From: DASYLJ01 sp964432595
Lineage (GTDB): Bacteria > Desulfobacterota > Binatia > DP-6
Length of the DNA stretch: 64,000 nucleotides
Assembly: GCA_964432595.1 (NCBI GenBank)
Contig: CAYSOF010000006.1
Coordinates: 1-64,000 of the forward strand
Direction of reading: 5' to 3'
Position numbers and translations under genes: made by a program. The notes beneath the pieces were generated by a model, which saw only the letters and a program-made list of their open reading frames with translations, was not told the DNA's origin and did no database searches. The first letter of the stretch is position 1. Every line of letters begins with the position of its first letter. Positions 1 to 7,595 of this stretch are shown here, one piece after another.

Positions 1-30
1 TCCCGCCGCCGGCGAGCCGTTAAGTGAGTG

Positions 31-58
31 GCATTGCGGCGAAGCCGGCGCGGCACAC
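31..58. repeat. Degenerate copy of an intergenic hairpin element
   Basis: Bases around 41-57 read GAAGCC followed by GGCGCGGCAC. This resembles the right arm and trailing bases of the hairpins at 1305-1332 and 27899-27926, but the left arm does not pair fully. Like those copies it lies just past the 3' end of a gene. It is probably a decayed copy, and chance similarity in GC-rich DNA is quite possible. Confidence 0.22.
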
Positions 59-69
59 TGCTGCGGCCG

Positions 70-780
70 TCAGCGCCGCTCCAGCGACGCCATGGTCGCG
101 CGTGCTGCCCGCTGGTGAAACGCCATAGCCTCGGGAGGGTAGCGGTGGTCGCGACCGAGCACGCAGTCGATACGGGCGTGGCAGCCGCCGGCGCAGTCGT
201 CGACTGCGCGCAGGCGATACGCCATGCAGCCCGGCACGTCCCAGCCGTCCGCGCTCACGGCGCCGGCGGGGCATGCGGTGATGCAGGGACGTGCTATGCA
301 CGTGGGACACGGGTCGAAGTCCGGCATCGCCGTCGGCGCCAGCGCGTCGGGGAGCAGCACCGCGGCGCGCAGCGCCATCCACGGGCCGTACTCGGGATGG
401 ACGAGCACGCCGAGCAGGCTGCGCCGTCCGAGGCCCGCGCACTCGGCGAGGTGCACGAACGAGACCGGCGTTCCCGGGTAGTCGAACGGAAAGACGAGCC
501 GCGCGCCGGCGGGCAGCGGGTCGAGCGCCTCGGTGACGGCGGCGCGCGTGAACGCGTCGAGCGGATGCTGCGATCCGCTCGGTCGAGCGCGCTGGAACGC
601 ATCCCAGAACGCCCGTCCACCGTTGCCGATGACGATCGCGCTGCGCATTTCGGGTGCGATCGACGACAACCGGTGCCGCTCCGGGACGGTCGCATCGTAG
701 GCCGACGCCGACGCGACGCCGACGAGATCGAGGCCGATGTGCGCGAGCCGATCGCGCGTCGCGTCGAGCAGGTCGCTCAT
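70..780 (-). CDS. 4Fe-4S protein distantly related to epoxyqueuosine reductase-type reductases
   Basis: The product has 236 residues from ATG 780. A cysteine cluster at residues 158, 161, 166 and 170 (CPTCIARPCITACPAGA) fits an iron-sulfur ligand set, and more cysteines follow near residues 185, 196, 200 and 206. The N-terminal half (residues 1-150) carries segments such as LAECAGLGRRSLLGVLVHP that resemble the N-terminal domain of QueG-like reductases. The protein is shorter than QueG and lacks its usual second four-cysteine motif, so I do not assign that reaction. It is transcribed divergently from the SCP2-domain gene, with 73 bp between the two starts. A cytoplasmic redox protein is likely; the substrate is unknown. 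Confidence 0.7.
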   Translation of the reverse strand: MSDLLDATRDRLAHIGLDLVGVASASAYDATVPERHRLSSIAPEMRSAIVIGNGGRAFWDAFQRARPSGSQHPLDAFTRAAVTEALDPLPAGARLVFPFDYPGTPVSFVHLAECAGLGRRSLLGVLVHPEYGPWMALRAAVLLPDALAPTAMPDFDPCPTCIARPCITACPAGAVSADGWDVPGCMAYRLRAVDDCAGGCHARIDCVLGRDHRYPPEAMAFHQRAARATMASLERR

Positions 781-781
781 C

Positions 782-811
782 TTGACAACCCTGGCGAACC
801 CAGCCTACCTA
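782..811 (+). promoter_or_regulatory. Sigma-70-like promoter of the SCP2-domain gene
   Basis: A perfect -35 TTGACA lies at 782-787, followed after 18 nt by a weak -10 TACCTA at 806-811. The predicted start near 818 leaves a leader of about 35 nt that holds the AGGAGGAG ribosome-binding site just before ATG 854. Confidence 0.5.
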
Positions 812-853
812 AGCCGGTCAGCCCCCACCACCACAACGAGGAGGAGTTTGGTA

Positions 854-1177
854 ATGACCCCCAAGGATATTTTCGAGGCGATGCCCGCGCAGCTCGACGC
901 CAACGCGGCCAAGGGCGTGAACGCCACCATCCAGTTCAACCTGAGCGGTGACAACGGTGGTCAGTGGTACGTGACCATCAAGGACGGCAAGGCCGAGGTC
1001 AGCCAGGGCACGGCGCCGTCGGCCAACATGACGATGTCGATGGCGGCGCAGGACTACGTCGACATGACCACCGGCAAGCTGAACGGGCAGATGGCGTTCA
1101 TGAGCGGCAAGCTCAAGATCTCGGGCGACATGGGTCTCGCGATGAAGATGCAGACCCTCTTCAAGCGCCCCGCCTGA
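854..1177 (+). CDS. SCP2 sterol-binding domain protein
   Basis: This stand-alone SCP2-domain protein has 107 residues. The fold is recognisable from the run of amphipathic strands and the C-terminal segment GQMAFMSGKLKISGDMGLAMK, typical of the lipid-binding SCP2 pocket (acyl-CoA or sterol-like ligands). I start it at ATG 854 because a strong GAGGAGGAG lies 7-15 nt upstream; an upstream in-frame ATG at 737 would lie inside the divergent gene. There is no signal peptide, so it is cytoplasmic. It has its own promoter (782-811) and an intrinsic terminator (1203-1239), so it is a monocistronic unit. The ligand cannot be read from sequence. Confidence 0.88.
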   Translation: MTPKDIFEAMPAQLDANAAKGVNATIQFNLSGDNGGQWYVTIKDGKAEVSQGTAPSANMTMSMAAQDYVDMTTGKLNGQMAFMSGKLKISGDMGLAMKMQTLFKRPA

Positions 1178-1202
1178 AGCAGCCCTCTCGCTGCGAGGTT
1201 TC

Positions 1203-1239
1203 GAGCCGGATGGGCCGTGTGGTCCATCCGGCTCTTTTT
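1203..1239 (+). terminator. Rho-independent terminator after the SCP2 gene
   Basis: A perfect 11-bp stem (GAGCCGGATGG at 1203-1213 with CCATCCGGCTC at 1224-1234) closes a 10-nt loop and is followed directly by TTTTT at 1235-1239. It starts 25 bp past the SCP2 stop. It is the only classical intrinsic terminator I see in the window; the opposite strand has no T-run here. Confidence 0.88.
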
Positions 1240-1243
1240 ATTT

Positions 1244-1266
1244 GGGCCAGGACCATGTCCTGGCCC
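1244..1266. repeat. Perfect 10-bp intergenic hairpin
   Basis: GGGCCAGGAC (1244-1253) pairs perfectly with GTCCTGGCCC (1257-1266) around a 3-nt loop. It follows the terminator by 4 bp and lies between convergent genes. No T-run follows on either strand, so it is not an obvious second terminator; it could be a REP-like palindrome. Confidence 0.5.
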
Positions 1267-1304
1267 AGGGCGAGCGTGGAGCGTTCGTTTCCGCCCGACC
1301 TGTA

Positions 1305-1332
1305 TGCCGCGGCTGGCAAAGCCAGCGCGGCA
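1305..1332. repeat. Intergenic bulged hairpin, copy B
   Basis: TGCCGC (1305-1310), a bulged G (1311), GCTGGC (1312-1317), a 3-nt loop AAA, GCCAGC (1321-1326) and GCGGCA (1327-1332) form a 12-bp stem. The copy at 27899-27926 keeps the outer stem, the bulge and the 3-nt loop. Its inner stem is GCAAGC/GCTTGC, so both sides have changed together. GTGGCAC follows a few bases after both copies. Confidence 0.55.
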
Positions 1333-1348
1333 TGCGTGGCACGCACGT

Positions 1349-1624
1349 TCAGCGTCTGCGGAGCAGCTCGCCGACGCCGAGAAGCAGGGATCCCATCGTC
1401 ACGCCCGTGAAGGCGCCGGCGATGGCGGCGGCCAGCAGGGCCCAGTGGCGGGCCGATGCCGCCCAGTACTCGGCCTGGAAGATGGCGTGGTTCGGGTGGC
1501 GTTCGTACGCCGCCACGACCTCGTAGTAGTTGGCGTCGCCGACGAAGAGCATGGTGCAGACAGCCGCGGTCACCAGGCCTGCGAGGAGCACCAGCGCGCC
1601 GAGGGCGCGGAGCCAGCCGCTCAC
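1349..1624 (-). CDS. Small inner-membrane protein, unknown function
   Basis: The product has 91 residues. Two hydrophobic segments are visible: residues 3-27 (GWLRALGALVLLAGLVTAAV region) and about residues 61-86 (WALLAAAIAGAFTGVTMGSL region). The loop between them holds NYYEVVAAYERHPNHAIFQAEYW. The start is GTG 1624, which overlaps the stop of the upstream acetyltransferase gene as GTGA (1621-1624), so the two are almost certainly co-translated. I recognise no family. A role as a membrane partner of the acetyltransferase-like protein is only suggested by the coupling. Confidence 0.65.
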   Translation of the reverse strand: MSGWLRALGALVLLAGLVTAAVCTMLFVGDANYYEVVAAYERHPNHAIFQAEYWAASARHWALLAAAIAGAFTGVTMGSLLLGVGELLRRR

Positions 1625-2862
1625 GAGGCGCGCTCCGCGACGCCGTGGGCGGCGAGGCGCCGGCGATACGTGACGACGCGTGCGCGTCGCCGCTCGTCGT
1701 AGCCCTTCCACTTGCTCGGCGGCACCGCGTCGGAATCGACGCGCGCGAAGCCCATCCGCTCGAAGAACTGCTGCGCCCGCTCGTCGAGCGTGACCGCGAA
1801 GACGTACTCGAGTCCCATCGACTCCGCCTCGGCGAGGATGCGCTCGACCAGCCGCTCGCCGATGCCCTCGCCCTTGAATCGCGTGATCGTGTACAGCCCG
1901 ACGATCTCGCCCGCCCGCTCGTTGACGTACGGCACGGTGAGGAGGCCCGCCACACCGGCCAGATGGCGTCCGCAGACCGTGACGCCGTAGCCCGCCGACA
2001 GGACGTGCGCCACCTCTTCCGGCGTCCGCATCTTGAGGAGGCCCGCGCGCTCGCCACGCTCCAGGAGGCGCTCCGCCTGCGCGAAGTCGTCGATACCGAG
2101 CGGACCGACGCGCGTGTAGTCGCCCTCGGTGAAGAGCGTCCCGGAGCCGACGTAGGTGAACAGCTCCTCGGCGATGCCGTCCGGCGAGCAGAGGTTCACC
2201 TGCTCGACGCCGCCGTCGAGCGCGTCGCGCACGGCGACGAGCAGCGCGCGGCGGTCGCCGATACCGGTCCACTCGGCCTGCCCCTCGCGCAGCACGGTGT
2301 CGAGCACGTTCTCGTCGACGAACGACAGCCGGCCGCCGGGCGCCTCGAGCCCACCCCGCGGGTCGACCAGCACGACCTTCGGAATGCGCAACGCCGCCGC
2401 CAGCTCCGTCGGGTGGCGCGGGAACGCCGCCGGCCCGCTGATGCCGAGCACGCACAGGCGGCCCTGCCGGAGCCGCGACCACAGCGCGCCGCGCAGCCGC
2501 GCGTCCCCGCCGGGCATGGCGAGGTCGGACACCCGCACGCGCACGATGGGCGACGTCGCGCGCACCTTCTTCTTCTTGCGGTGACGGACGACCTTCCCGC
2601 GCGCCTTCGTCGACGGGCGGCCGAGCGCCGAGAGCAGCCGTCGCTCGGCGCCCGGCACGACCTGCGGCCACCACACGAGCACGCGCGTGTCGTTGCGCGC
2701 GAGCGTCGCGACGGTCTGCCCGAGCGAGCGCAGCGACGCGCGCGCCGTGACGACGGCGGGCGACACGGCGATCAGCACGGTGCGGCCGCGGAATTCCTCG
2801 AGGTAGAACTCCTTCTCTCCGAACGGCTCCGCGCCCGTGCGCCGTCTCGGCGGCTTCGGCAT
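1621..2862 (-). CDS. N-acetylglutamate synthase-like protein (amino-acid kinase-like domain plus GNAT)
   Basis: The product has 413 residues from ATG 2862. Residues about 20-260 look like a degenerate amino-acid-kinase fold, and the hinge segment SPDGIAEELFTYVGSGTLF matches the region joining the kinase-like and acetyltransferase domains in ArgA-type synthases. A GNAT domain follows (about residues 275-400) with the acetyl-CoA loop TRFKGEGIGERLVERIL. It probably acetylates glutamate or another amino acid for arginine synthesis. A lysine/arginine-rich patch (HRKKKKVR) near residue 115 is unusual. GTG 2883 is an alternative start, but TTGCCG-N16-TATTGG ends 9 nt before ATG 2862. It shares a divergent promoter region with ggt. 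Confidence 0.72.
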   Translation of the reverse strand: MPKPPRRRTGAEPFGEKEFYLEEFRGRTVLIAVSPAVVTARASLRSLGQTVATLARNDTRVLVWWPQVVPGAERRLLSALGRPSTKARGKVVRHRKKKKVRATSPIVRVRVSDLAMPGGDARLRGALWSRLRQGRLCVLGISGPAAFPRHPTELAAALRIPKVVLVDPRGGLEAPGGRLSFVDENVLDTVLREGQAEWTGIGDRRALLVAVRDALDGGVEQVNLCSPDGIAEELFTYVGSGTLFTEGDYTRVGPLGIDDFAQAERLLERGERAGLLKMRTPEEVAHVLSAGYGVTVCGRHLAGVAGLLTVPYVNERAGEIVGLYTITRFKGEGIGERLVERILAEAESMGLEYVFAVTLDERAQQFFERMGFARVDSDAVPPSKWKGYDERRRARVVTYRRRLAAHGVAERAS

Positions 2863-2871
2863 GTCGAGCGC

Positions 2872-2899
2872 CCAATAGCACACGCGGGTCCACCGGCAA
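2872..2899 (-). promoter_or_regulatory. Promoter of the acetyltransferase-like gene, near-leaderless
   Basis: On the minus strand TTGCCG (2894-2899) is followed after 16 nt by TATTGG (2872-2877), and ATG 2862 begins 9 nt later. No Shine-Dalgarno is visible, so the leader would be only about 2-3 nt. It is back to back with the ggt promoter. Confidence 0.45.
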
Positions 2900-2903
2900 G
2901 CGT

Positions 2904-2932
2904 TTGCCGCAGCCGCACGTGCGCGCTAGCAC
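2904..2932 (+). promoter_or_regulatory. Leaderless-type promoter of ggt
   Basis: TTGCCG (2904-2909) is followed after exactly 17 nt by TAGCAC (2927-2932), and the GTG start is only 6 nt further on at 2939. No ribosome-binding site fits in that gap. This is the geometry expected when transcription begins at the start codon. Confidence 0.45.
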
Positions 2933-2938
2933 GACGCC

Positions 2939-4588
2939 GTGCCGCGCGTCGCACTGCTGGCCCTCCTCGTCGCCGTGGTCTCACCCGCGGCGGCGCGTCC
3001 AAACCCGGGCGTCGTCGCGACGGAGGTGCAGCTCGCCGCGGACGCCGGCGCCGAGGTGCTGCGCGCCGGCGGCAGCGCCGCCGACGCCGCCATCGCCGCC
3101 TCGGCCGCCGTCTGTGTCGTCCACGCACAGTCGTGCGGCGTCGGCGGCGGCGGCTTCGCGGTCGTCCGAAACGCCGACGGCGGCGCCGCGGTGCTCGACT
3201 ACCGCGAGGTGGCGCCGGCCGGCGCGACGCCCGACAAGTACGTCACCGACGGCAAGCCGGACCAGTCGAAGCTCCGCAAGGGCGGGCTCGCCGTCGGCGT
3301 GCCCGGCGAGATCGCCGGCTGGGTCGCGCTGCACGAACGGTTCGGGCGCGTGCCGCTCGCGACCGTGCTCGCGCCGGCGATCCGCCTCGCGCGCGACGGG
3401 TTCGTGCTGGACGACGCGCCGGCGCTGCGCCGTCAGATCGAGCGCAGCGCCGAGTTCCTCGCCGCCGAGCCCGCGTTGCGCGCGACGTTCCTCACGTCCG
3501 AAGGCACCGTGCCCGGCGGTGAGTTCCGCGTCGTGCAGTCCGATCTCGCGAAGACGATCGAGACGGTCGCCGCCCGCGGCGCGCGCACGTTCTACGAGGG
3601 GCGCACCGCCGCCGCGATCGCCGACGCGGTGCAGGCGCGCGGCGGGGTGCTCACCACGGCCGACCTGAAGCGCTACCGCGTCGTCTGGCGCGAGCCGCTC
3701 CGCGGCACCTATCGCGGCCGCGAGGTGCTGACGATGCCGCCGCCGGGCTCGGGCGGCATCGTGCTGGAGGCGCTCGGCATCCTGGCGCACGACGACCCGG
3801 CGAGCCTCGGCGCCGAGACCGCCACCTGGCTCCACCTGCTCGCCGGCGCCATGGCGCAGAGCTTCGCCGACCGCGCGCGCTGGTACGGCGACCCCGCGTT
3901 CACCGACGTGCCGGTCGCCCGGCTGCTCGCGCCGGCGCGATTGGCCGAGATCCGCGAGCGGCTGCGCGCCACGCAGCGGATCCAGCCGGAGACCGAGGCC
4001 GCGCGCGGCGCCGGCACGGCGCACGTCTCGGTCGTCGACACGGCCGGCAACGCCGTCGCGCTCACCACGACGATCAACACGAGCTTCGGCGCCGGCATCG
4101 TCGTTCCCGGCACGGGCATCATCCTCAACAACGAGATGGACGACTTCGCCGTCGCACCGGGCATCCCGAACGTCTACGGCCTGATCGGCTCGGCAGCCAA
4201 CGCCGTGGGCCCGGGGAAGCGCCCGCAGTCGAGCATGTCGCCGACGATCGTGCTGCGCGAGCGCCGGCCCGAGCTGGTCGTCGGCGGCTCGGGCGGCCCG
4301 TTCATCATCTCCGGCACGCTGCAGGTGATTCTCGGCGTGCTGGCGTTCGACCGCTCGCTGCCCGACGCCGTCGCCGCGCCGCGCATCCACGACCAGGCGG
4401 TGCCGCCGGTCGTGCTCGTCGAACCGGGGATCCCCGAGGCCGCGCGCCGCGTGCTGACGCTCCAGGGGAACACGGTGAAGGAGTTCCGGGCGATCGGTGC
4501 CGTCGCCGCGGCCGGCATCGGCCGCGACGGCGCGCCGAGCGGCGCCGGCGATCCGCGCAAGGACGGCGGCGTGGCGATCGCGCGCTAG
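2939..4588 (+). CDS. ggt: Gamma-glutamyltranspeptidase
   Basis: The product has 549 residues starting at GTG 2939. Residues 1-19 form a short signal peptide (ALLALLVAVVSPAAA), so the enzyme is exported. The autoprocessing nucleophile is Thr360 in GTAHVSVVD, which starts the small subunit after self-cleavage. Downstream, NTSFGAG, LNNEMDDF, PNVYGLIG and KRPQSSMSPTIV are diagnostic for the family and line the glutathione site. The enzyme cleaves glutathione and transfers gamma-glutamyl groups in the periplasm. The gene is probably transcribed leaderlessly. Its TAG stop shares a CTAG palindrome with the stop of the convergent delta-60 gene. Length is normal for the family. Confidence 0.93.
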   Translation: MPRVALLALLVAVVSPAAARPNPGVVATEVQLAADAGAEVLRAGGSAADAAIAASAAVCVVHAQSCGVGGGGFAVVRNADGGAAVLDYREVAPAGATPDKYVTDGKPDQSKLRKGGLAVGVPGEIAGWVALHERFGRVPLATVLAPAIRLARDGFVLDDAPALRRQIERSAEFLAAEPALRATFLTSEGTVPGGEFRVVQSDLAKTIETVAARGARTFYEGRTAAAIADAVQARGGVLTTADLKRYRVVWREPLRGTYRGREVLTMPPPGSGGIVLEALGILAHDDPASLGAETATWLHLLAGAMAQSFADRARWYGDPAFTDVPVARLLAPARLAEIRERLRATQRIQPETEAARGAGTAHVSVVDTAGNAVALTTTINTSFGAGIVVPGTGIILNNEMDDFAVAPGIPNVYGLIGSAANAVGPGKRPQSSMSPTIVLRERRPELVVGGSGGPFIISGTLQVILGVLAFDRSLPDAVAAPRIHDQAVPPVVLVEPGIPEAARRVLTLQGNTVKEFRAIGAVAAAGIGRDGAPSGAGDPRKDGGVAIAR

Positions 4589-6429
4589 TCGGACGTCGCG
4601 ACGAGCTTGGCGGCGGTATTGGTCCGCACGCCCGCCGGCGAGAAGGTCGCCTCCCAGCACACGCCGTCCGATGCGCGGAGCTGCGCGCGCAACGGCAGCG
4701 CGAACGGCAACGACGGCGGCGACGGCATGGACTCGTTCGGGGCGAACAGCGCACTGCCCTTCCCCGTGACGTTCAGCGCGGACGCGCCGGCCGTCAGCGT
4801 CATCCTCGTCAGGCCGGACGCATTCGGAGCGCTCGCATATCGAAGCCCCCGCGACGTGGCCTTCCAGCACGGCGGACGCGAGCACTCGTGGGACCGGGCC
4901 GTGGCGGCGAAGACGAGCACCGACGTGGGACCCGATTCGTCGAACATGCACAGATCGTACTGCGTCTGCGCGTCCGGCGACGCACCGACCGGGTCGCCGA
5001 GCTCGGCGAGCGTCGTCGCCTCGCCCTTCGTCAACCGCCACGACAACGCGTCGCCGTGCAGGGACGACGCGTTCTTCAACGTGAGCTTCGACCGTCGCGG
5101 CAGCGTCGCGCGCTTGCACCCCGTGCGCACCTGCCCGACGAGCTCGCCGGTGTCGGGATCGCAGGCCAGACAGGGCGCGTCGGTCGTGCGCAGCTGTCCC
5201 GCACAGACGTCGGTCGAGCACTGGTACGTGTCGTCGTCGGTACAGGCGTTGCCGTCGTCGCACGGGACGGGCTCGGCATCGAACACGCAGCGTCCGAAGA
5301 CGTCCAGCACGCCGAACGTCGCGAGCACCCCGTGTCCGGGCGAGTCGAAGAAGAAGCTGATGCCGGCCGTCGCGATGCGACCCATCGCGTCCGTCCCAAT
5401 CGCCGCCAGCGACCGCTCCTGGCCGAATCCCAACGAGATGGGGGCCGCAGACGGATCGACGGCACCATTCGCCAGATACCGATGCAGCACACCGAAGCGG
5501 AACGGGTTCGGGGTCGGAGGTATGATGATGACCCGATTCTCGGACAGAACGATGCGACCCGCAGGCTCCAGCGAAATCCCGACGATCTGCGAGAGACCGT
5601 CGACCGCGGCGACGCCCGCATCGCCGAACGTCGGGTCGAGCGATCCGTCGTTCGAATAGCGCGCCAGCACGTTCTGGCCGCCACCACGGCCGACGACGAC
5701 CAGTCGACCGTCGGGCTGCCGCGCCATCCCGATGAGGCGTGCGTTCAGGCCGACCGTCGTGGTGACGATGCCGGCGGTGCCGAAGGTCGGATCGAGCGAC
5801 CCGTCGGAGAGGAGCCGCGCGAGCCACAACGTGTCCGCGGTCTCACCGGCCGCGACCACGGCGGCGTCCGGTTGCAGGACGAGCGCGGTCACCGTCACGC
5901 CGGCGGGCGCATCAACGACGCCGCCGATGCCGAACGACGGGTCGGGCGACCCGTCGAAGAGGTAACGGACGACGGCGTCGGGAGTCGCCGCGACGATCGC
6001 ACCGTCGGGTTGCAGCGCGAGGCCCGTCGCCTCATCGGCGGCGGCGTCCACCACGATACCGCTCATGCCGAACGTCGGATCGAGCGTTCCTCCGGCCGTG
6101 TAGCGCGCCAGCAGAAGATCGCCACCGGCATGTCCGGCCACGACGATAGCGCCGTCCGACTGCAGGGCGACGTGCCTGACGGCGCCACCACCGAGAATCG
6201 GCGTCTGCACCACGCCGTTCGTTCCGAACGCCGGATCGCCGACGCCGTCGACGACCCGCACGATGGCCAGATCGGCCTGGATCGAGCCACCCGCGACGAT
6301 CGAGCCGTCGGCCTGGAACGCGAGAGCACCGAGTCCGCTGTCCGCCGAGACGAAGGGCAGTTCGAACGTCTCCTGTCCCCAGGCGGGCCCGATCAGCACG
6401 GCGACGAGCAGCAACGCAGGGCTTCGCAT
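4585..6429 (-). CDS. Secreted delta-60 repeat protein A with unrecognised C-terminal domain
   Basis: The product has 614 residues from ATG 6429, chosen because a signal peptide follows (MRSPALLLVAVLIGPAWG). Residues about 25-330 hold at least five delta-60 units of the form LQPDGAIVVAG...DPTFGTAGIV, predicted to build a beta-propeller-like module. A cysteine-rich hinge (PCDDGNACTDDD, then CLACDPDTGE) leads into a C-terminal domain of about 190 residues ending LPLRAQLRASDGVCWEATFS ... VATSD. The same domain ends the paralogue at 9826-11880. GGGGGTG lies 6 nt before the start. It is probably displayed on or released from the cell surface. No enzymatic motif is visible. Confidence 0.8.
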   Translation of the reverse strand: MRSPALLLVAVLIGPAWGQETFELPFVSADSGLGALAFQADGSIVAGGSIQADLAIVRVVDGVGDPAFGTNGVVQTPILGGGAVRHVALQSDGAIVVAGHAGGDLLLARYTAGGTLDPTFGMSGIVVDAAADEATGLALQPDGAIVAATPDAVVRYLFDGSPDPSFGIGGVVDAPAGVTVTALVLQPDAAVVAAGETADTLWLARLLSDGSLDPTFGTAGIVTTTVGLNARLIGMARQPDGRLVVVGRGGGQNVLARYSNDGSLDPTFGDAGVAAVDGLSQIVGISLEPAGRIVLSENRVIIIPPTPNPFRFGVLHRYLANGAVDPSAAPISLGFGQERSLAAIGTDAMGRIATAGISFFFDSPGHGVLATFGVLDVFGRCVFDAEPVPCDDGNACTDDDTYQCSTDVCAGQLRTTDAPCLACDPDTGELVGQVRTGCKRATLPRRSKLTLKNASSLHGDALSWRLTKGEATTLAELGDPVGASPDAQTQYDLCMFDESGPTSVLVFAATARSHECSRPPCWKATSRGLRYASAPNASGLTRMTLTAGASALNVTGKGSALFAPNESMPSPPSLPFALPLRAQLRASDGVCWEATFSPAGVRTNTAAKLVATSD

Positions 6430-6518
6430 GTCGACACCCCCGCCCGCACCAGACCACGCCGTTGCCGTCACGCACAAGGGTCATGCGCCGTTCGGCGTGC
6501 GTGCTAAGCGCAGGAGGC

Positions 6519-7595
6519 ATGCATCCACCGTCCGTACGCGAGACACCCAAACCCGCGAAGCTCGGCCGCGACGAGTTCGGGCGGCGCTTCCGCGCGCGCT
6601 TCGACGATCCCGCGTTCGCCGCCGCGGCCGACGCCCTCGCGCGCATCGAAGGCATCGCGTGGGAGGCGTACGCCGACGGGCGTAAGGCGCCGCGCACGCG
6701 TAGGGCCGGGAGCGGCTATGCCGACCCGGACTACGATCTCTCGGTCGACTGGATCGCCACCCGCGACCGCCTGCAGGCCGCCGCCGCGCGGCAGGCCGAT
6801 CGCGCGACGCCGACGCGCGCGTTGATCGTCATCGGCTCTTCGCGCAATTCCGGTACGTGCCCCGGCGAGATCTCGAAGACGTGGCGCCTCGCCGAGATCG
6901 CGCGCGAGACGTTCCTCGCCGACGGCATCGACGTCGACGTCCTCGACCTGAGCCTGCTGACGTCGGAGTACGGCCGTCAGATCCATCCGTGCAAAGCCTG
7001 CGTGTCGACGGCGATGCCGCTCTGCCACTGGCCGTGCTCCTGCTACCCGAATCACGCCGCCGGGCAGACGAACGACTGGATGGCGGAGATCTACGAGCGC
7101 TGGACGCTCGCCCACGGCATCGTCCTGATCACGCCCGTGTACTGGTACGGCGCGCCGAGCGGGCTCAAGCTCATGATCGACCGTCTCGTCTGCGCCGACG
7201 GCGGGAACCCCGATCCGACGAGTACGCACGGCAAAAACGCCGCACAGGCGAAGGCGCTCGAGCTGGACGACTGGCCGTATCCAAAGCACCTCGCGGGACG
7301 CGCCTACGGCGTCGTCGTCCATGGCGACGTCGCCGGCGCCGAGGCGCTGCGCCGATCGCTCTGCGATTGGCTCGACTGGATGGGCCTCGTCCGCAGCGGC
7401 GACAAGAGCACGCTCGACCGCTACATCGGCTACTACGAGCCCTACGCGACGAGCCACGAGGCGCTCGACCGTGACGTCGACGTGCAGGAGGAGGTCCGCA
7501 ACGTCGCACGAGCGGTCACCGCGACGATGCGGGCCCTGCGCGACGGAACGTTCGTCGTACCCGATCGCGAGCTCGCATCGCCGCGGCCGAAGTGA
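6519..7595 (+). CDS. NADPH-dependent FMN reductase-like flavoprotein
   Basis: The product has 358 residues from ATG 6519. After an N-terminal extension of about 100 residues, a flavodoxin-like fold begins with ALIVIGSSRNSGTCPGEISK (the phosphate-binding loop for FMN). VLITPVYWYGAPSGLKLMID and HPCKACVSTAMPLCHWPCSC follow. The cysteine-rich stretch between the first and second halves resembles iron-sulfur flavoproteins but is longer. AGGAGG at 6512-6517 is only 1 nt from ATG, too close to work well; ATG 6483 or a leaderless start (TAAGCG at 6505-6510) are alternatives. The gene ends tail to tail with the alcohol dehydrogenase gene, with no space between them. The electron acceptor is unknown. 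Confidence 0.75.
   Translation: MHPPSVRETPKPAKLGRDEFGRRFRARFDDPAFAAAADALARIEGIAWEAYADGRKAPRTRRAGSGYADPDYDLSVDWIATRDRLQAAAARQADRATPTRALIVIGSSRNSGTCPGEISKTWRLAEIARETFLADGIDVDVLDLSLLTSEYGRQIHPCKACVSTAMPLCHWPCSCYPNHAAGQTNDWMAEIYERWTLAHGIVLITPVYWYGAPSGLKLMIDRLVCADGGNPDPTSTHGKNAAQAKALELDDWPYPKHLAGRAYGVVVHGDVAGAEALRRSLCDWLDWMGLVRSGDKSTLDRYIGYYEPYATSHEALDRDVDVQEEVRNVARAVTATMRALRDGTFVVPDRELASPRPK

Noticed and set aside
70..780. Epoxyqueuosine reductase (queG)
   Set aside because: Too short, and the second four-cysteine cluster and cobalamin-binding region typical of QueG are not seen.
6512..6517. AGGAGG as ribosome-binding site of the flavoprotein gene
   Set aside because: It is only 1 nt from ATG 6519, too close for normal initiation, so I did not use it to decide the start.
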